From the NCBI RefSeq assembly GCF_002127325.2, contig NC_035435.2:120461127-120525126 (forward strand): DNA of 64,000 bases, in the 5' to 3' direction. Source of the stretch: Helianthus annuus (lineage: Eukaryota; Streptophyta; Magnoliopsida; Asterales; Asteraceae). Each line of letters opens with the position of its first letter. Within the stretch, counting starts at the first letter, position 1. The notes beneath the pieces are model-generated. The model saw only the letters and a list, made by a program, of their open reading frames with translations. It did no database searches and had not been told where the DNA came from. Positions 1 to 10,881 of this stretch are shown here, one piece after another. Made by a program: the position numbers and the translations under genes.

Positions 1-1083
1 ATAATTCCCGTTTGGAAGTGGGAGAGCATTGCCATGGATTTCATCACTAAGCTTCCTCGCACTACAGCTGGTCATGACAGCATATGGGTCGTCGTTGACC
101 GATTGACCAAATCAGCTCACTTCCTCCCCATTCGTGAAGACTTCAAAGTCGAGAAATTGGCTAAGGTCTACATGAAGGAAATCATCTGTCGTCATGGGAC
201 GCCCATTGATATCATTTCTGATCGTGATGCTCGTTTTACGTCTCGTCTTTGGGAAACTTTTCAATCTGCTATGGGTACTAAGCTTAACCTTAGCACCGCC
301 TTCCATCCTCAGACTGACGGTCAAACCGAGCGTACTATCCAAACCTTAGAGGACATGCTTCGTTCATGCGTAATAGATTTTGGTGGCAACTGGGATTCAT
401 ACTTGCCCTTGGCTGAATTCTCGTACAATAACAGCTATCACACGAGTATCCAAATGGCTCCTTTCGAAGCATTGTATGGTCGCAAGTGCCGTTCGCCTAT
501 TTCTTGGCACGAGATTGGTCAAGCCCAAATCACCGGTCCCGAGCTTATACAAGAGGCTACAGACAAGATTTTACAGGTTCGAGACAACTTATTGAAAGCC
601 AGGAACCGACAGAAGAGTTACGCTGACAAAGGATGCAAACCTATGGAATTCGAGACAGGTGACAACGTGCTTCTCAAGGTATCCCCTTGGAAAGGCGTGG
701 TTCGATTTGGCAAGAAAGGGAAACTCGCACCTCGCTACGTTGGTCCTTTCAAGATTCTCGAAAGGATTGGCAAGGTTGCGTATAGACTGGACCTGCCTGA
801 AGGACTCAGCAATGTACACCCTGTCTTCCATGTGTCCAACTTAAAGAAATGCCTAGCTGACGAAGGACTCCACGCTCCTCTCGAAGACTTGCAAGTCAAC
901 GAAACACTTCACTTTGTAGAAAAACCGGTCGAAATCATGGACCAAGGAACCAAGCAATTGAGGCGCAGTCGAATTCCTATTGTCAAAGTTCGATGGGAAG
1001 GAAAACGTGGCGCTGAATTTACTTGGGAGCTCGAAAGCGAAATGAAATCGAAATATCCTCATCTTTTCCCTGAGTCTTCCTAA
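1..1083 (+). CDS. Polyprotein 3' end: integrase core and chromodomain (partial)
   Basis: The open frame runs from base 1 (the ATG at 34 is internal) to a TAA at 1081-1083. Counting from that ATG, the integrase catalytic triad is visible: D22 in [10 protein letters not shown]63 in IISDRDARF and E99 in DGQTERT, giving the D-D-35-E spacing. The integrase C-terminal region contains WKGVVRFGKKGKLAPRYVGPF near residue 210, followed by HPVFHVSNLKK. A chromodomain-like tail, with KVRWEG and FTWELE, occupies about residues 298-345. Integrase would insert the cDNA in the nucleus and the chromodomain would steer it to chromatin. No stop or frameshift is present in this piece, so it is better preserved than the neighbouring copy at 3484. 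Gag, protease and reverse transcriptase are beyond the left edge. Confidence 0.93.
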   Translation: MIPVWKWESIAMDFITKLPRTTAGHDSIWVVVDRLTKSAHFLPIREDFKVEKLAKVYMKEIICRHGTPIDIISDRDARFTSRLWETFQSAMGTKLNLSTAFHPQTDGQTERTIQTLEDMLRSCVIDFGGNWDSYLPLAEFSYNNSYHTSIQMAPFEALYGRKCRSPISWHEIGQAQITGPELIQEATDKILQVRDNLLKARNRQKSYADKGCKPMEFETGDNVLLKVSPWKGVVRFGKKGKLAPRYVGPFKILERIGKVAYRLDLPEGLSNVHPVFHVSNLKKCLADEGLHAPLEDLQVNETLHFVEKPVEIMDQGTKQLRRSRIPIVKVRWEGKRGAEFTWELESEMKSKYPHLFPESS

Positions 1084-1103
1084 ATTTCGGGACGAAATTT
1101 CCT

Positions 1104-1116
1104 AAAGGAGGGGAGA
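1104..1116 (+). other. Polypurine tract of gypsy copy 1
   Basis: A purine run (AAAGGAGGGGAGA) ends one base before the LTR start TGTAACG. This is the usual site for plus-strand DNA priming in LTR retrotransposons. It follows the polyprotein stop codon by about 20 bases. Confidence 0.85.
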
Positions 1117-1117
1117 C

Positions 1118-3483
1118 TGTAACGCCCTGTGTTTTGTACTTTCTATTTATAGCTTGTCTTACTCGTGTTGCTAATTTTGGAAGCTTTGTATCATTGTACT
1201 CGTTCCTTCTAGTACTCGTTGTAAACTCGAGATTTTGATCATGAATGAAAACTTGCATTTCCTTGTTACATACTATACATACACCATAATACGATTAATC
1301 ATGAGATCATTTGATACTTCTTTGTGATACTTACAAACATATGTTGAACTTGTAAATATGTGACATATACTTGTTACTTACAAACATGTTACATACTTGT
1401 ACATTACACTTTTTGCCTAGTTAAATCATGTTTTATTTCATATTTCACCTTGTTACAAGTTAGGGGAAACATTGTTGCATATTATTACACAACTTAACTA
1501 ATAAAATTACTCATTATAATGTTTTAAAAAAATAAAAAACTAAAGAAACATGGCAGCCCAAATTCAGCAAAATTCAGCCCCATATAGTTGGGTTTTGTGG
1601 GCTAGTTTCAAGGTGTAACCCCTTCTAAACACTTCCAAAGCCCAACCCATTGAAACCCTAATCCTTCCCCCTATAAATACCACTTATAACCAGCCTCCCT
1701 ACCACTTTTGCAACACTAAAAACTCTCAAAACATCCTCCAAACCGTAGCTGAAAGCAAAGGTTCGAGTAGATTGACACCCCTTCACGAAAATGAGCATAA
1801 CTCACTCAATTCTTATCCGATTCACTCGATTCTTTTTCCTACTTGCTTGTATAATCATGGGGTTCGATTCCTAGACTTCTCCTTGGAGAAATCAGACCTT
1901 GAAATGCCCCGAAATAGTCCATAAACTTTCTGTTTGTTTTTATGTTCATCAAAAACTTGTTTAAATCTATGCAACTTGTGTCCAACACATCTCATACCTA
2001 TGTCCTAATGCTTACAACTTATCCCATGGTTGGTTAAGCTTAAAAACAAGGTTGAGACATCTAAATCAGAGGTTAAAACCTCATAAACTTTCTGTTTTTA
2101 ATTAGGGTTTTACCCACAAGTAATGTTCAAGTGTGAAACTTGTTGAATGTGTGATGGTTGGATTAGCTTGGGCTATCCTTCATAAGAATCCACTCATTAC
2201 TTGATGTTTTGCTATAGATTAGTTGTTGTTAATACCTTGATACTTGTATGTTCATGACCCTCCTTGTTGTTTATAACAACAAGTGTAGTGGTGAACAATA
2301 GAGGTGCCTAAATGGAAGCTTGTTCTTCCTACCTCATGTATGTATTCTATGACACAAAGAGGTACCTAAATGGAGACATTAATCTCCTACCTCATGCTTG
2401 AATCATAAGACTTGTAAACTATATAATATCTAAGTTATTCTATATGTATACATCTAAGTAACTAAGACTTGATGATGACTTAATAGTTATTTGTTAAGTG
2501 GACGTTACATCATCTATGACCATGCCCTTGTTACGACTCTAATGGATCTTAGAATCCATGAAATCATACCAACTCTTTTGAGTTTCAATAGTGTCAAGAA
2601 CAAGAGTTATGCGTACAAGATGATTATTTTCACCTATGTTACTTTCTATATATTAAAAACTCCGAATCTATAATCTTCCGTTATACGCCAAACTCACACA
2701 CCTACGTTTCCTTGTGTAGAAGGACAAGGTGCTCCGAACTAATTCATCTACAAACTTGCTCTCGGAATTTCAAGTCACCACTTGTAAACCGTGAGTATAC
2801 TCGTATTTCCCCCTTTTTACTTTTACCACTTTTGGGGTGTAACATGTTTGCCTATTAACTTACACATGAACACTTTATTAAACACATGAACGTTCCTATA
2901 ACATGCTTGTATACGTGATGACTTGATACTTTAAACTTGGGTTATTCTTATGTGTTGAACTTATCATTAACTTCGTACGAGCCAAACCTTGACATATGTA
3001 GCGCTATAGGATTAACGACCCGCCCGTAAACTTGAGGTTATGTCTTAAGCATATTGCGTTTTCTTGGTTTGATATGTTAGACACATGCCATATTTAAGGT
3101 TTATCTTGAATCATATGCTTGCCATGAGGAATTGATCACACTTTTTAACTTATGCTATGTACGTACCAAACTTGTATACTCGCCTTTGCTTTTGCATTGA
3201 ATTGTATTTTTAAACATGTTACAGGTTGATGATGATGAAATGAAAACGGATAGCAAAGATGCCTAAATACTCACTTAGACGTTTAGGTTTAAAGTGTTGT
3301 ATCAATTTTGTTTATGTTATGTTGAACAATGTTGTTATTTGCTTTTCTTGTAATGTTTTGACATTTATTTTGGAAATGAAATTTGGATTATTAAATTATT
3401 GTCACAAATAGCGTTATGATGTCTCGAGCAATCTTCACACTTCGTCTCATCCCGATGTTTCCGCCATTGGTTGGGGTGTGACA
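1118..3483 (+). repeat. 3' LTR of gypsy copy 1 (2366 bp)
   Basis: The LTR starts TGTAACGCCC directly after the polypurine tract and ends ATTGGTTGGGGTGTGACA. It carries a TATA box at 1671-1680 about 555 bp from its start. Its end closely resembles the end of the LTR at 7034-10881 (GCCATCGGTTGGGGTGTGACA), so both belong to one family. The short ORF at 2491-2673 inside it has no recognisable content. Confidence 0.88.
1671..1680 (+). promoter_or_regulatory. TATA box in LTR (U3)
   Basis: CTATAAATAC lies about 555 bp into the LTR, the expected place for the U3 promoter. The same CTATAAATA-type box is present in every gypsy LTR of this window. Confidence 0.7.
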
Positions 3484-3702
3484 GCTCAGGCACCCGCGGT
3501 CAACGCCCGAGTCTGCTTTGCATGTGGTGATCCCAACCACTTTGCGAACATGTGCCCGAACAGGGTTGTGAAACAAGAGCCCCAGCAGCAGCAACAACAG
3601 CCTCAACAGCAACACAATAAGCCGCCCGTGCCAGAACTTTCAACATCAACGCGCGCCAAGCACATGCTGACAACAACGTTGTCAATGGTACGTTCCTTGT
3701 GA
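3484..3702 (+). pseudogene. Gag C-terminal fragment with CCHC zinc knuckle
   Basis: The frame encodes a zinc knuckle of the form C-X2-C-X4-H-X4-C at 3514-3555 (CFACGDPNHFANMC), the nucleic-acid binding motif of retrotransposon Gag. A glutamine-rich linker follows. The upstream part of Gag is missing because copy 1 was inserted here. The frame runs out at 3702. The expected lead into protease continues in another frame from about 3650, so one frameshift separates Gag from protease. Programmed frameshifting is not typical of this clade, so decay is the simpler reading. Confidence 0.88.
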
Positions 3703-4136
3703 ATGGTATTTACGCATCATGTTTGTTTGATACTGGAGCCGATAACTGTTTTGTGTCGTTTGAGTTCGAAAAGCTCCTTAATCGTAAGCGCTCCCATCTC
3801 TCCTCGACGTTCGATGTCGAAGTCGCCACTGGAAGGACCATCACTGTTAATTCTGTTCTTCGTGATTTTACTCTGGAACTCAACAATCAAATCTTTCCGA
3901 TTGACCTTATTCCGATGCAACTCGGAAGTTTTGACATCATAGTAGGCATGGACTTTCTTCGTGAAAACCATGCTGAAGTTGTCTGCTTCGATAAGATGAT
4001 TCGATTCACGCTCGCTAACGGTGATATATTGTGTGTTTACAGTGAACTCCTTCGAAAGGTCTCAAGCTCATGTCATGTGTCCAAGTTAGCAAGTATCTCC
4101 GCAAGGAATACAGAGCTTTCTTGGCTAATATTGTAG
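3699..4136 (+). pseudogene. Retroviral-type aspartic protease domain
   Basis: The protease active site DTGA is at residues 11-14 of this frame (CLFDTGADNCFVS). The second conserved strand, DIIVGMDFL, is near residue 80. Such a protease cuts the Gag-Pol polyprotein during particle maturation. Its frame ends at 4136. Reverse transcriptase continues in another frame from about 4060, so a second frameshift lies near 4050-4080. Apart from the frame breaks the domain looks complete. Confidence 0.88.
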
Positions 4137-7000
4137 TAGCAGAGGAGGTAAGGAAAGGAAAGACGAAAGTGAAAGACGTCCCCGTGGTTCGTGAATTTCC
4201 TACTGTGTTTCCTGATGATCTTCCCGGCTTACCGCCAAGTCGTGATATCGACTTTCGTATCGACCTCATTCCTGGAGCCAACCTTGTTGCCAAAGCTCCT
4301 TATCGACTCGCTCCGTCCGAAATGCGTGAACTCTCGAGTCAGCTCCAGGAATTACTTGATAAAGGCTTTATTCGCCCGAGCACTTCTCCATGGGGCGCAC
4401 CAGTCCTTTTCGTCAAAAAGAAGGATGGGTCTTTTCGGATGTGCATCGACTATCGGGAATTGAATAAGTTGACAATCAAGAATTGCTATCCCCTGCCACG
4501 AATTGATGATTTGTTTGATCAGCTACAAGGTGCTACATGTTTCTCGAAGACCGATCTACGTTCAGGCTATCACCAACTACGCATTCAAGAAGAGGATATT
4601 CCCAAAACCGCTTTCCGCACTCGTTACGGCCACTATGAGTTCATTGTTATGCCTTTTGGTTTAACCAACACACCCGCGGTTTTTATGGATCCAATGAATC
4701 GGGTGTGTAAACCATTTCTCGACCGCTTCGTCATCGTGTTCATCGATGATATCCTGATCCATTCCAAGTCGAAAGCCGAACATGCGCAACATCTACGTTT
4801 GGTTCTCGAGCTACTCCAGGGGAATCGACTCTATGCTAAGTTCTCCAAGTGTGAATTTTGGCTAGAGGAGGTTCAATTCCTCGGTCACATTGTCAATAGT
4901 CAAGGTATTCATGTCGATCCCGCGAAGATTGAAGTAGTTAAGAGTTGGGTTACGCCGAAGAACCCGTCCGAAGTCCGTTCTTTTCTCGGACGAGTGGGCT
5001 CTTATCGTCGATTTATCCAAGGATTCTCTAAAATCGCTGTGCCGCTTACCGCCCTCACACACAAAGACCGATCCTTTGTTTGGGGAACCGAACAGGAGTC
5101 TGCCTTCCAAACCCTCAAGTACATGCTTTGCAATGCTCCTGTCCTCACTTTACGTGGCGGAAACGATGACTTTATAGTCTATTGCGATGCCTCGAACCTT
5201 GGTCTTGGTTGTGTTCTTATGCAACGAGACAAGGTTATCGCCTACGCGTCTCGTAAGCTCAAGATCCATGAGAAGAACTATACAACCCATGACCTCGAGC
5301 TAGGCGCAGTTCTTTTTGCGTTAAAGATTTGGCGACACTACCTGTATGGTATCAAGTGTACGATCTTCACCGATCATAGGAGCCTACAACATATCTTTGA
5401 CCAGAAGGAACTTAATATGCGTCAATGCCGATGGGTAGAACTTCTCAACGATTACGACTGTGAGATTCGTTACCACCCAAGCAAAGCAAATGTTGTTGCC
5501 GACGCTCTAAGCAGACGGAGTTATCTGCATAGCATTCCCAATATTCCAGCCCAACATCATCTCGAGACCCTCATTCGCGAAGCCCAGCATGCTTGTTTTA
5601 ACGAGCACACTTTGAAGAAGGAAAAGATACACCACGATGGAGCCCACCTTGTTAATAAGTCGAATGGGATATTCCACTATCTGGACCGAATTTGGATCCC
5701 TAAGCGGAACGATTTGCGACAGATTTTGATGAACGAAGCCCATAAATCCCGGTATTCTATTCATCCCAGTGCCGACAAAATGTACCAGGACCTTCGCTAC
5801 AGGTACTGGTGGCCGGGCATGAAGAGGGATATCGCTCTCTACGTTGGAAAGTGCCTAACTTGCTCGAAAGTTAAGGTCGAACATCAAAGACCCTCTGGCT
5901 TGCTCGAACAACCCCCGATCCCTGTGTGGAAATGGGAAAGCATAACTATGGACTTCGTAACCAAACTCCCCCGAACAACCGCAGGTCGCGATAGCATTTG
6001 GGTTGTCGTTGACCGTTTGACCAAATCTGCTCACTTCCTACCAATACGAGAAGACTACAAGGTAGAATGATTAGCCTGAATCTACACCAATGAGATCATT
6101 TGTAATCATGGGACGCCTCGCGACATCATCTCTGACCGTGACGCTCGGTTTACCTCGCGACTGTGGGAAACGTTTCAAGCAGCTCTCGGTACTACGCTTA
6201 ATCTGAGTACCGCATTTCATCCTCAAACCGATGGTCAGACGGAAAGAACGATTCGTACCCTTGAAGACATGCTCCGTTCGTGTGTCATAGATTTCGGTGG
6301 TAATTGGGACACTTACCTGCCGTTAGTCGAATTCTCGTATAATAACAGTTATCATTCCAGCATTCAAATGACACCATTTGAGGCTTTATATGGGAGAAGA
6401 TATCGATCGCCTGTTGTATGGCACGAGATCGGTCACTCGCAATTAACTGGTCCTGAGCTACTGCAAGAAACGACTGACAAAATCCTCCAGATACGAGATA
6501 ATCTGCTGAAAGCTCGGAGTCGTCAGAAAAGTTACGCCGATAGACGACGCAAGCCCCTTGAGTTTAACGTTGGCGACTATGTACTCCTAAAGGTATCACC
6601 TTGGAAGGGTGTGGTCAGATTCGGTAAGAAAGGGAAGCTAGCGCCTCGATATGTTGGACCTTTTAAGATTCTGGAAAGGATCGGAAAAGTCGCCTACAGG
6701 CTTGAACTACCAGAGGAACTGAGTAACATCCACCCGACTTTCCATGTTTCGAACCTCCGCAAATGCCTGGCTGAGCATGATTTAATTGTACCTCTCGATG
6801 ATCTTCAAATAAATGAAACACTACACTTCGTGGAGAAGTCTGTCGAAATCATGGATCGCCAAACCAAGCAGCTTAGACGCCCGTGCATTCCTTTTGTGAA
6901 AGTCCGATGGGAAGGCAAGCGAGGCGCAGAGTTCACTTGGGAACTCGAAAGCGACATGAAGGCGAAGTACTCGCAGTTGTTTGTTACGGCTTCAGCCTAA
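4070..7000 (+). pseudogene. Reverse transcriptase, RNase H, integrase, chromodomain with two TGA stops
   Basis: One reading frame from 4070 to the TAA at 7000 carries reverse transcriptase ([17 protein letters not shown]; catalytic FIDD at residues 224-227), RNase H (YCDAS near residue 371), the integrase zinc finger (about residues 555-600), the integrase core and a chromodomain (KVRWEGKRGAEFTWELE near the end). It is interrupted by TGA at 6068-6070 and again at 6077-6079, just after [11 protein letters not shown]. The intact copy at 1-1083 has VEKLAKVYMKE at this point. A change of CGA to TGA by cytosine deamination at methylated CpG would explain both stops. The enzymes would copy and integrate the element. 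This copy cannot make a full polyprotein. Confidence 0.92.
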
Positions 7001-7024
7001 TTTCGGGACGAAATTCCCTCAACT

Positions 7025-7032
7025 AGGGGAGG
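7025..7032 (+). other. Polypurine tract of gypsy copy 2
   Basis: AGGGGAGG lies immediately before the LTR start TGTAACACCC, one base apart, in the same arrangement as in copy 1. Confidence 0.78.
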
Positions 7033-7840
7033 CTGTAACACCCCGTGTTTCAGAAGTCAAAGTCAAAGTCAAGATTGAAGTCAAAGGAAGAAAAGATTGC
7101 TAATTGCGATCTGTCACTCTTTGACTTCTTTGACTCGTAGTTAGTCTAGTTTATGCTTAACGTTAGTTGCATTATGTGGAGTATCTATTAATAATCGAGG
7201 TTGAATCGATATTTATCGCTATTTATTGCATATGTTATCGCTTATCGCAATCGCACTCGCAACTCGAATTACGCGTTCTGAATATTGTTTTACGTGTGTG
7301 TGTGTGCCTTATGTGTTACTTGTGCATGTTTAATTATGTTATGTGTGGCGATCAATCGAAACGCAATCAAAACTCAATCGCAATCAAATTGCAAACACCA
7401 AAACGCAAGTGAAATAGGATAATTGTATGTTAGATATAGTAGTTGGGATTAAAAGTAATTTGAATAGGAAGCTCTATCACAACCGCATCACTCGCAATCG
7501 CGATCGAAATAGCAAAACTAGTCGCACCGAACACTCAAACCAAGGGACTGATCGACCAGTCGATTGATCAGCTGATTGTAACAACTCTCATTAAAATTTA
7601 TAATTAGAATGTTAATTAGTCAATAAGGAAACCCTAATTGAGACACCCAAGTAATTCCGCACTAACCCTAAAATTTTCAGAACAATCAGAATTAGGATCA
7701 GGGCCCCTAAAATTCAGGGGGGGGGGTAAACCCAAATTGATAATTATCAATAAAATCCGTTGTCACAATTGAAATTCGAATTTTTGATGATTCATGCAAG
7801 CTAGTCCCGTTTCCAGCTAGTCTAGGTAAATAGACTGCAC

Positions 7841-7931
7841 CCTTTACGGACCGTAAAGGAAAATGCCTTACGGACCGTAAGCATATGTGCTTCCCTTACG
7901 GACCGTAAGGGTTGAAGCATACGGTCCGTAA
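7841..7931 (+). promoter_or_regulatory. Four tandem short palindromes upstream of an LTR TATA box
   Basis: The inverted repeat TTACGG-A-CCGTAA occurs at about 7842-7859, 7867-7881 and 7894-7911, and a related half (ACGGTCCGTAAG) at 7920-7931. The cluster ends just before the TATA box at 7949. Such a cluster could be a repeated binding site for a transcription factor or a hairpin former; the function is an inference. Confidence 0.6.
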
Positions 7932-7948
7932 GCGGGGCTATTTTCTGG

Positions 7949-7958
7949 CTATAAATAG
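7949..7958 (+). promoter_or_regulatory. TATA box of the solo LTR
   Basis: CTATAAATAG lies in the middle of the solo LTR, directly after the palindrome cluster. Confidence 0.65.
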
Positions 7959-9011
7959 CCGACTTCGGGACTTGAAATTGGGAGTTAAAACGTTGGCCAA
8001 AAGCCTTCTGTACGTCGTCTTACAGTTATTATAGTACAAATTAAACACACACTGCACTCGAATCGCTGCCGCAAAACAGGGTAATTACTCGATCGCTATT
8101 ACGATTCATTTTCCGAGATCAATATATCCAAAGAATGTTTAAGTGCCGCCCACATTAGGGTTATACTTTGTCGTTCGTCGTTAAATCGATGAATGTTCAA
8201 GTATTGCACTTTGTCGTTCATTGTGAGAATTTGATTTCGTGAGTTATCGTGACTGCTGTATTGATCACTAACCCGGTTTTGTGTGCATTATTATTGAAAT
8301 TAGGTTAACCAGGCTAAATCATATTCTGTCCGTGTTAAATCTGCAATGTGAGTCATTCTCTTTTTATCAACTGTTTTACAATACTCCAAATTATTTTCAG
8401 AATTATAATTACAGTGATTAAGTTGATGTAATCACCAAATTACAGCCAGTATGTGGGGTATTGTGCACATTACTACAGTTTAAATCATTTTAGGTGGGCG
8501 AACCTAATTTTAATTGATTTACGTCATTCATTGGGGCAGCCAATGGTGATATGACCACTGTCACAGATCCGGTCGAGTGACAAATACTGTGGGTAGTTGG
8601 TTGATATCAGAAACATGCGTAAAAGATCTTAACACTGTGAATAATAATAAATGTGTCATTTTCAGTAAAATGAATGATTCACTCAGTATTTCCCCGCTGA
8701 CAAAACCTTTTTCAAACATGTTTCAGGTGATCTACTGTAATTCAGGAAAAGTGCCAAGGAGCATTTCAAGCTTACGATAGTGGCTCAATATAAAATAAAG
8801 AAATATGTTTTGAAACAAAGATTATCAGAAAAATCTTATTATTGTAAATTAACGGGGTTTTGTCCCGAATTGTGAAGTGAAATAATCGGGAAAAGTTTTT
8901 AGCTTTAAAACGATCCTGACGTTAAAATTCCGCTGCTAAATAAATATCACGGGATTTCTGTCCCGCGGCTCCTGAAACGGGTCAAACCGGGTCGGGGGCC
9001 GTGACACTGAT

Positions 9012-9102
9012 CAATCGAGCTGCCGCTCGATCGGCCAGCCAATCGATCAGGCTGCCACCCGATCGACCCATTCCTTTCCACTTTGGGTAACCCTATAAAT
9101 AC
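9012..9102 (+). promoter_or_regulatory. Inverted-repeat cluster and TATA box of the copy 2 LTR
   Basis: Directly after the solo LTR come CGATC-containing palindromic words (GCTCGATCGGCC, CCAATCGATCAGG, CCCGATCGACC) up to about 9070. They continue similar words before the insertion (GACTGATCGACCAGTCGATTG near 7550). The TATA box CTATAAATAC follows at 9093-9102. The insertion therefore fell within the promoter-proximal repeat cluster. Confidence 0.6.
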
Positions 9103-9770
9103 CCCATGCCACCATCACACTTTCTACTTTTGGAATTCTCTGTCCGACCAGCGCTTCAACCTTGCTTTTTCTCAGATTTCTTTCAATCCCGGTAAGATCT
9201 CAACCTAGATCTTGTACATCTTTGATCTACACTCGATTTATCACCTTTCTATCTTTTGAATCTTAACTTTTAACCGTGAAATCACTAGATTTGAAGTGTT
9301 CTAGGGTGATGTCATCATGGTGTTCTTAGGAACTTCATGTTTTGGCCTTAATCCACCGAGAACCACTTAGATCTAACGGATTTCCACATAAACAAATGAA
9401 GATCTTTCATAGATCTCAACATATTCACAGTGAAAAGGGATGAAAGATGGTTTTCCAACTTTCTTTCAACTCTTTTACACTCAACGCACTCAAAACCGAT
9501 ATAATCGGGCTTGTTCTAACCATCCACTCTTGCTATTGATGAGTTGGTCCAAGATCCGTATCCTATCCACGAGATTACCGAGTCCGGGTTAACCAAGACC
9601 AACCGTCTTGAACCGGTGGACTGACTGAACCTGGGTGATTCCTGTTCAATCGGTTCACTAGGGTTTAGGATGGGGTTCTGTTGGTTAGCACGATATCAAC
9701 ATATCTCGACAAAACGACAAACAATCAAAACAACCAAGTGTCAGATGAATGGAACGACCAGGATGGAAGG

Positions 9771-10042
9771 CCGTCCGATCGGACTACCATCCGATCAGAC
9801 TGTCATCCGAACGGGTTGTCACCTGATCGATCTGCATCCGAAAGGTAGAGATACTTCTATGTTTTCTAAATGCTACAGCAAAAACTTCAAAAGTCAAGCC
9901 ATCATACACAAACACATCTTTCCTAAAGGAAGAAACAATCCACTCAAAAGGCCATCCGATCGGATGACCATCCGAGCGGACTATCACTCGAACGAACAGC
10001 TGTCCGGTCGGACTACCATCCGATCGAACTGCTGTCCGACCC
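9771..10042 (+). repeat. Dispersed CCATCCGATCGGA repeats in the LTR
   Basis: Variants of CCATCCGATCGGACT recur at 9771-9835 and again at 9951-10042, separated by about 110 bp without them. They contain the palindrome CCGATCGG. They lie downstream of the TATA box, so they would be in the transcribed part of the LTR. Confidence 0.6.
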
Positions 10043-10881
10043 ACTTATACTTTGCATCATTTTGCGCGTCACTCATCGTTGTGCTATCGTTCTAATCAGG
10101 CTAACCTTACTCTCTAGCGCTCCCTTCAATCCATCAATCGCTGTGAGTATACTCGATCCCTTTTTGCTTTATGCAGTTTTGGGTGTTACATACGTTACTT
10201 ATTCTAAATCACATCGAACACACTACGCAATACTTTTAACGCTAACCGTTACCGCATGTTATACGTGACTTAATGAATGCTTGTTTGTTCTGTTTACACA
10301 TGGATGATGTCTACCTGCCTTAGCAACGATAGTACTATAGTTTGGACTCAGCACCTGTTCACTCAGGGGTTGTTAAGGACAATTAGTTACATGGCTCACA
10401 GTGGTGAGTGTGTATCGCGAGCTGCCTTGGGCAGTTAACTCGCAGTCATTGGTATCGATAGTTTCATGTCGATAACTAACATGCCTCATTTCACTATGTG
10501 TACGTGTTGGTTATGCGTAATCAATTTCGAACTCTACTATATCTATTAAACTTGTATGCTCACCTTTACACTATGTGTATTGACTTTTACTTTAACGTAT
10601 GTGACAGGTGCTTAGGATGCTTATTTGCTTTCTTTGCTGTGAAATCGAGGCTAGGAAGACCTAGGTCAACAATAAACATTTGTCTGTAATAAGAATCTGA
10701 GTTGTCGGAACAGAACAATTTGACTAGATCTTTTCTGTAATAATTGTATTATCAGTTATGACATGGTATGGGACGTGTTGCTTTAAATATTTGGTAAATA
10801 TAGTTGTTATGAAAACTTCTGGACAATCCGTTTCGCTCAGTGCCGCGCTCCGATGATTCCGCCATCGGTTGGGGTGTGACA

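Larger units (their letters stand above)
1..3483 (+). mobile_element. Ty3/gypsy chromovirus copy 1, 3' part
   Basis: This is the 3' end of an LTR retrotransposon: integrase C-terminal half with chromodomain, then a polypurine tract, then a complete 3' LTR beginning TGTAACGCCC and ending TGTGACA. The rest of the element lies before the window. Its right edge abuts the gag zinc knuckle of a second, related element, so copy 1 inserted into copy 2. The expected 5-bp target duplication next to the right edge would be GCTCA (3484-3488), but its partner is outside the window. Domain style suggests the Tekay/Del chromovirus clade; this clade call is inferred from the motifs. Confidence 0.9.
7577..9006 (+). 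mobile_element. Solo LTR (1430 bp) inside the copy 2 LTR
   Basis: The sequence begins TGTAACAACTC, ends GGCCGTGACA and is flanked by a perfect 5-bp target duplication, CTGAT at 7572-7576 and at 9007-9011. It carries its own TATA box. There is no coding region between LTRs, so the internal part was lost by recombination between the two LTRs of a former full element. It belongs to another family than its host LTR. The small frame at 8577-8780 is not recognised. Confidence 0.88.
3484..10881 (+). mobile_element. Ty3/gypsy chromovirus copy 2, interrupted at both ends
   Basis: This is the 3' two thirds of a second chromovirus of the same family as copy 1. In order it has the gag zinc knuckle, aspartic protease, reverse transcriptase, RNase H, integrase, chromodomain, polypurine tract and 3' LTR. 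Its gag is cut at 3483 by the insertion of copy 1. Its 3' LTR (7034-10881) is split by a solo LTR at 7577-9006. The coding frame is broken by two frameshifts and two in-frame TGA codons, so it is a dead copy. The base after the right end starts TTTAT, which would be the target duplication. Confidence 0.9.
7034..10881 (+). repeat. 3' LTR of gypsy copy 2, split by a solo LTR
   Basis: The LTR starts TGTAACACCCCG and ends CGGTTGGGGTGTGACA. Taking out 7577-9006 and one copy of CTGAT leaves about 2413 bp, close to the 2366 bp of the related LTR at 1118. The distance from TATA box to LTR end is also similar (about 1.8 kb in both). This length match supports the reconstruction of one LTR interrupted by another. 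Confidence 0.85.

Noticed and set aside
112..1062. Minus-strand and shifted frames in the integrase region
   Set aside because: They are shadows of the intact plus-strand polyprotein frame.
7034..7576. Reading 7034-9006 as a complete LTR of copy 2
   Set aside because: The perfect CTGAT duplication at 7572 and 9007, two TATA boxes and the length of the related LTR at 1118 show that 7577-9006 is a separate insertion.
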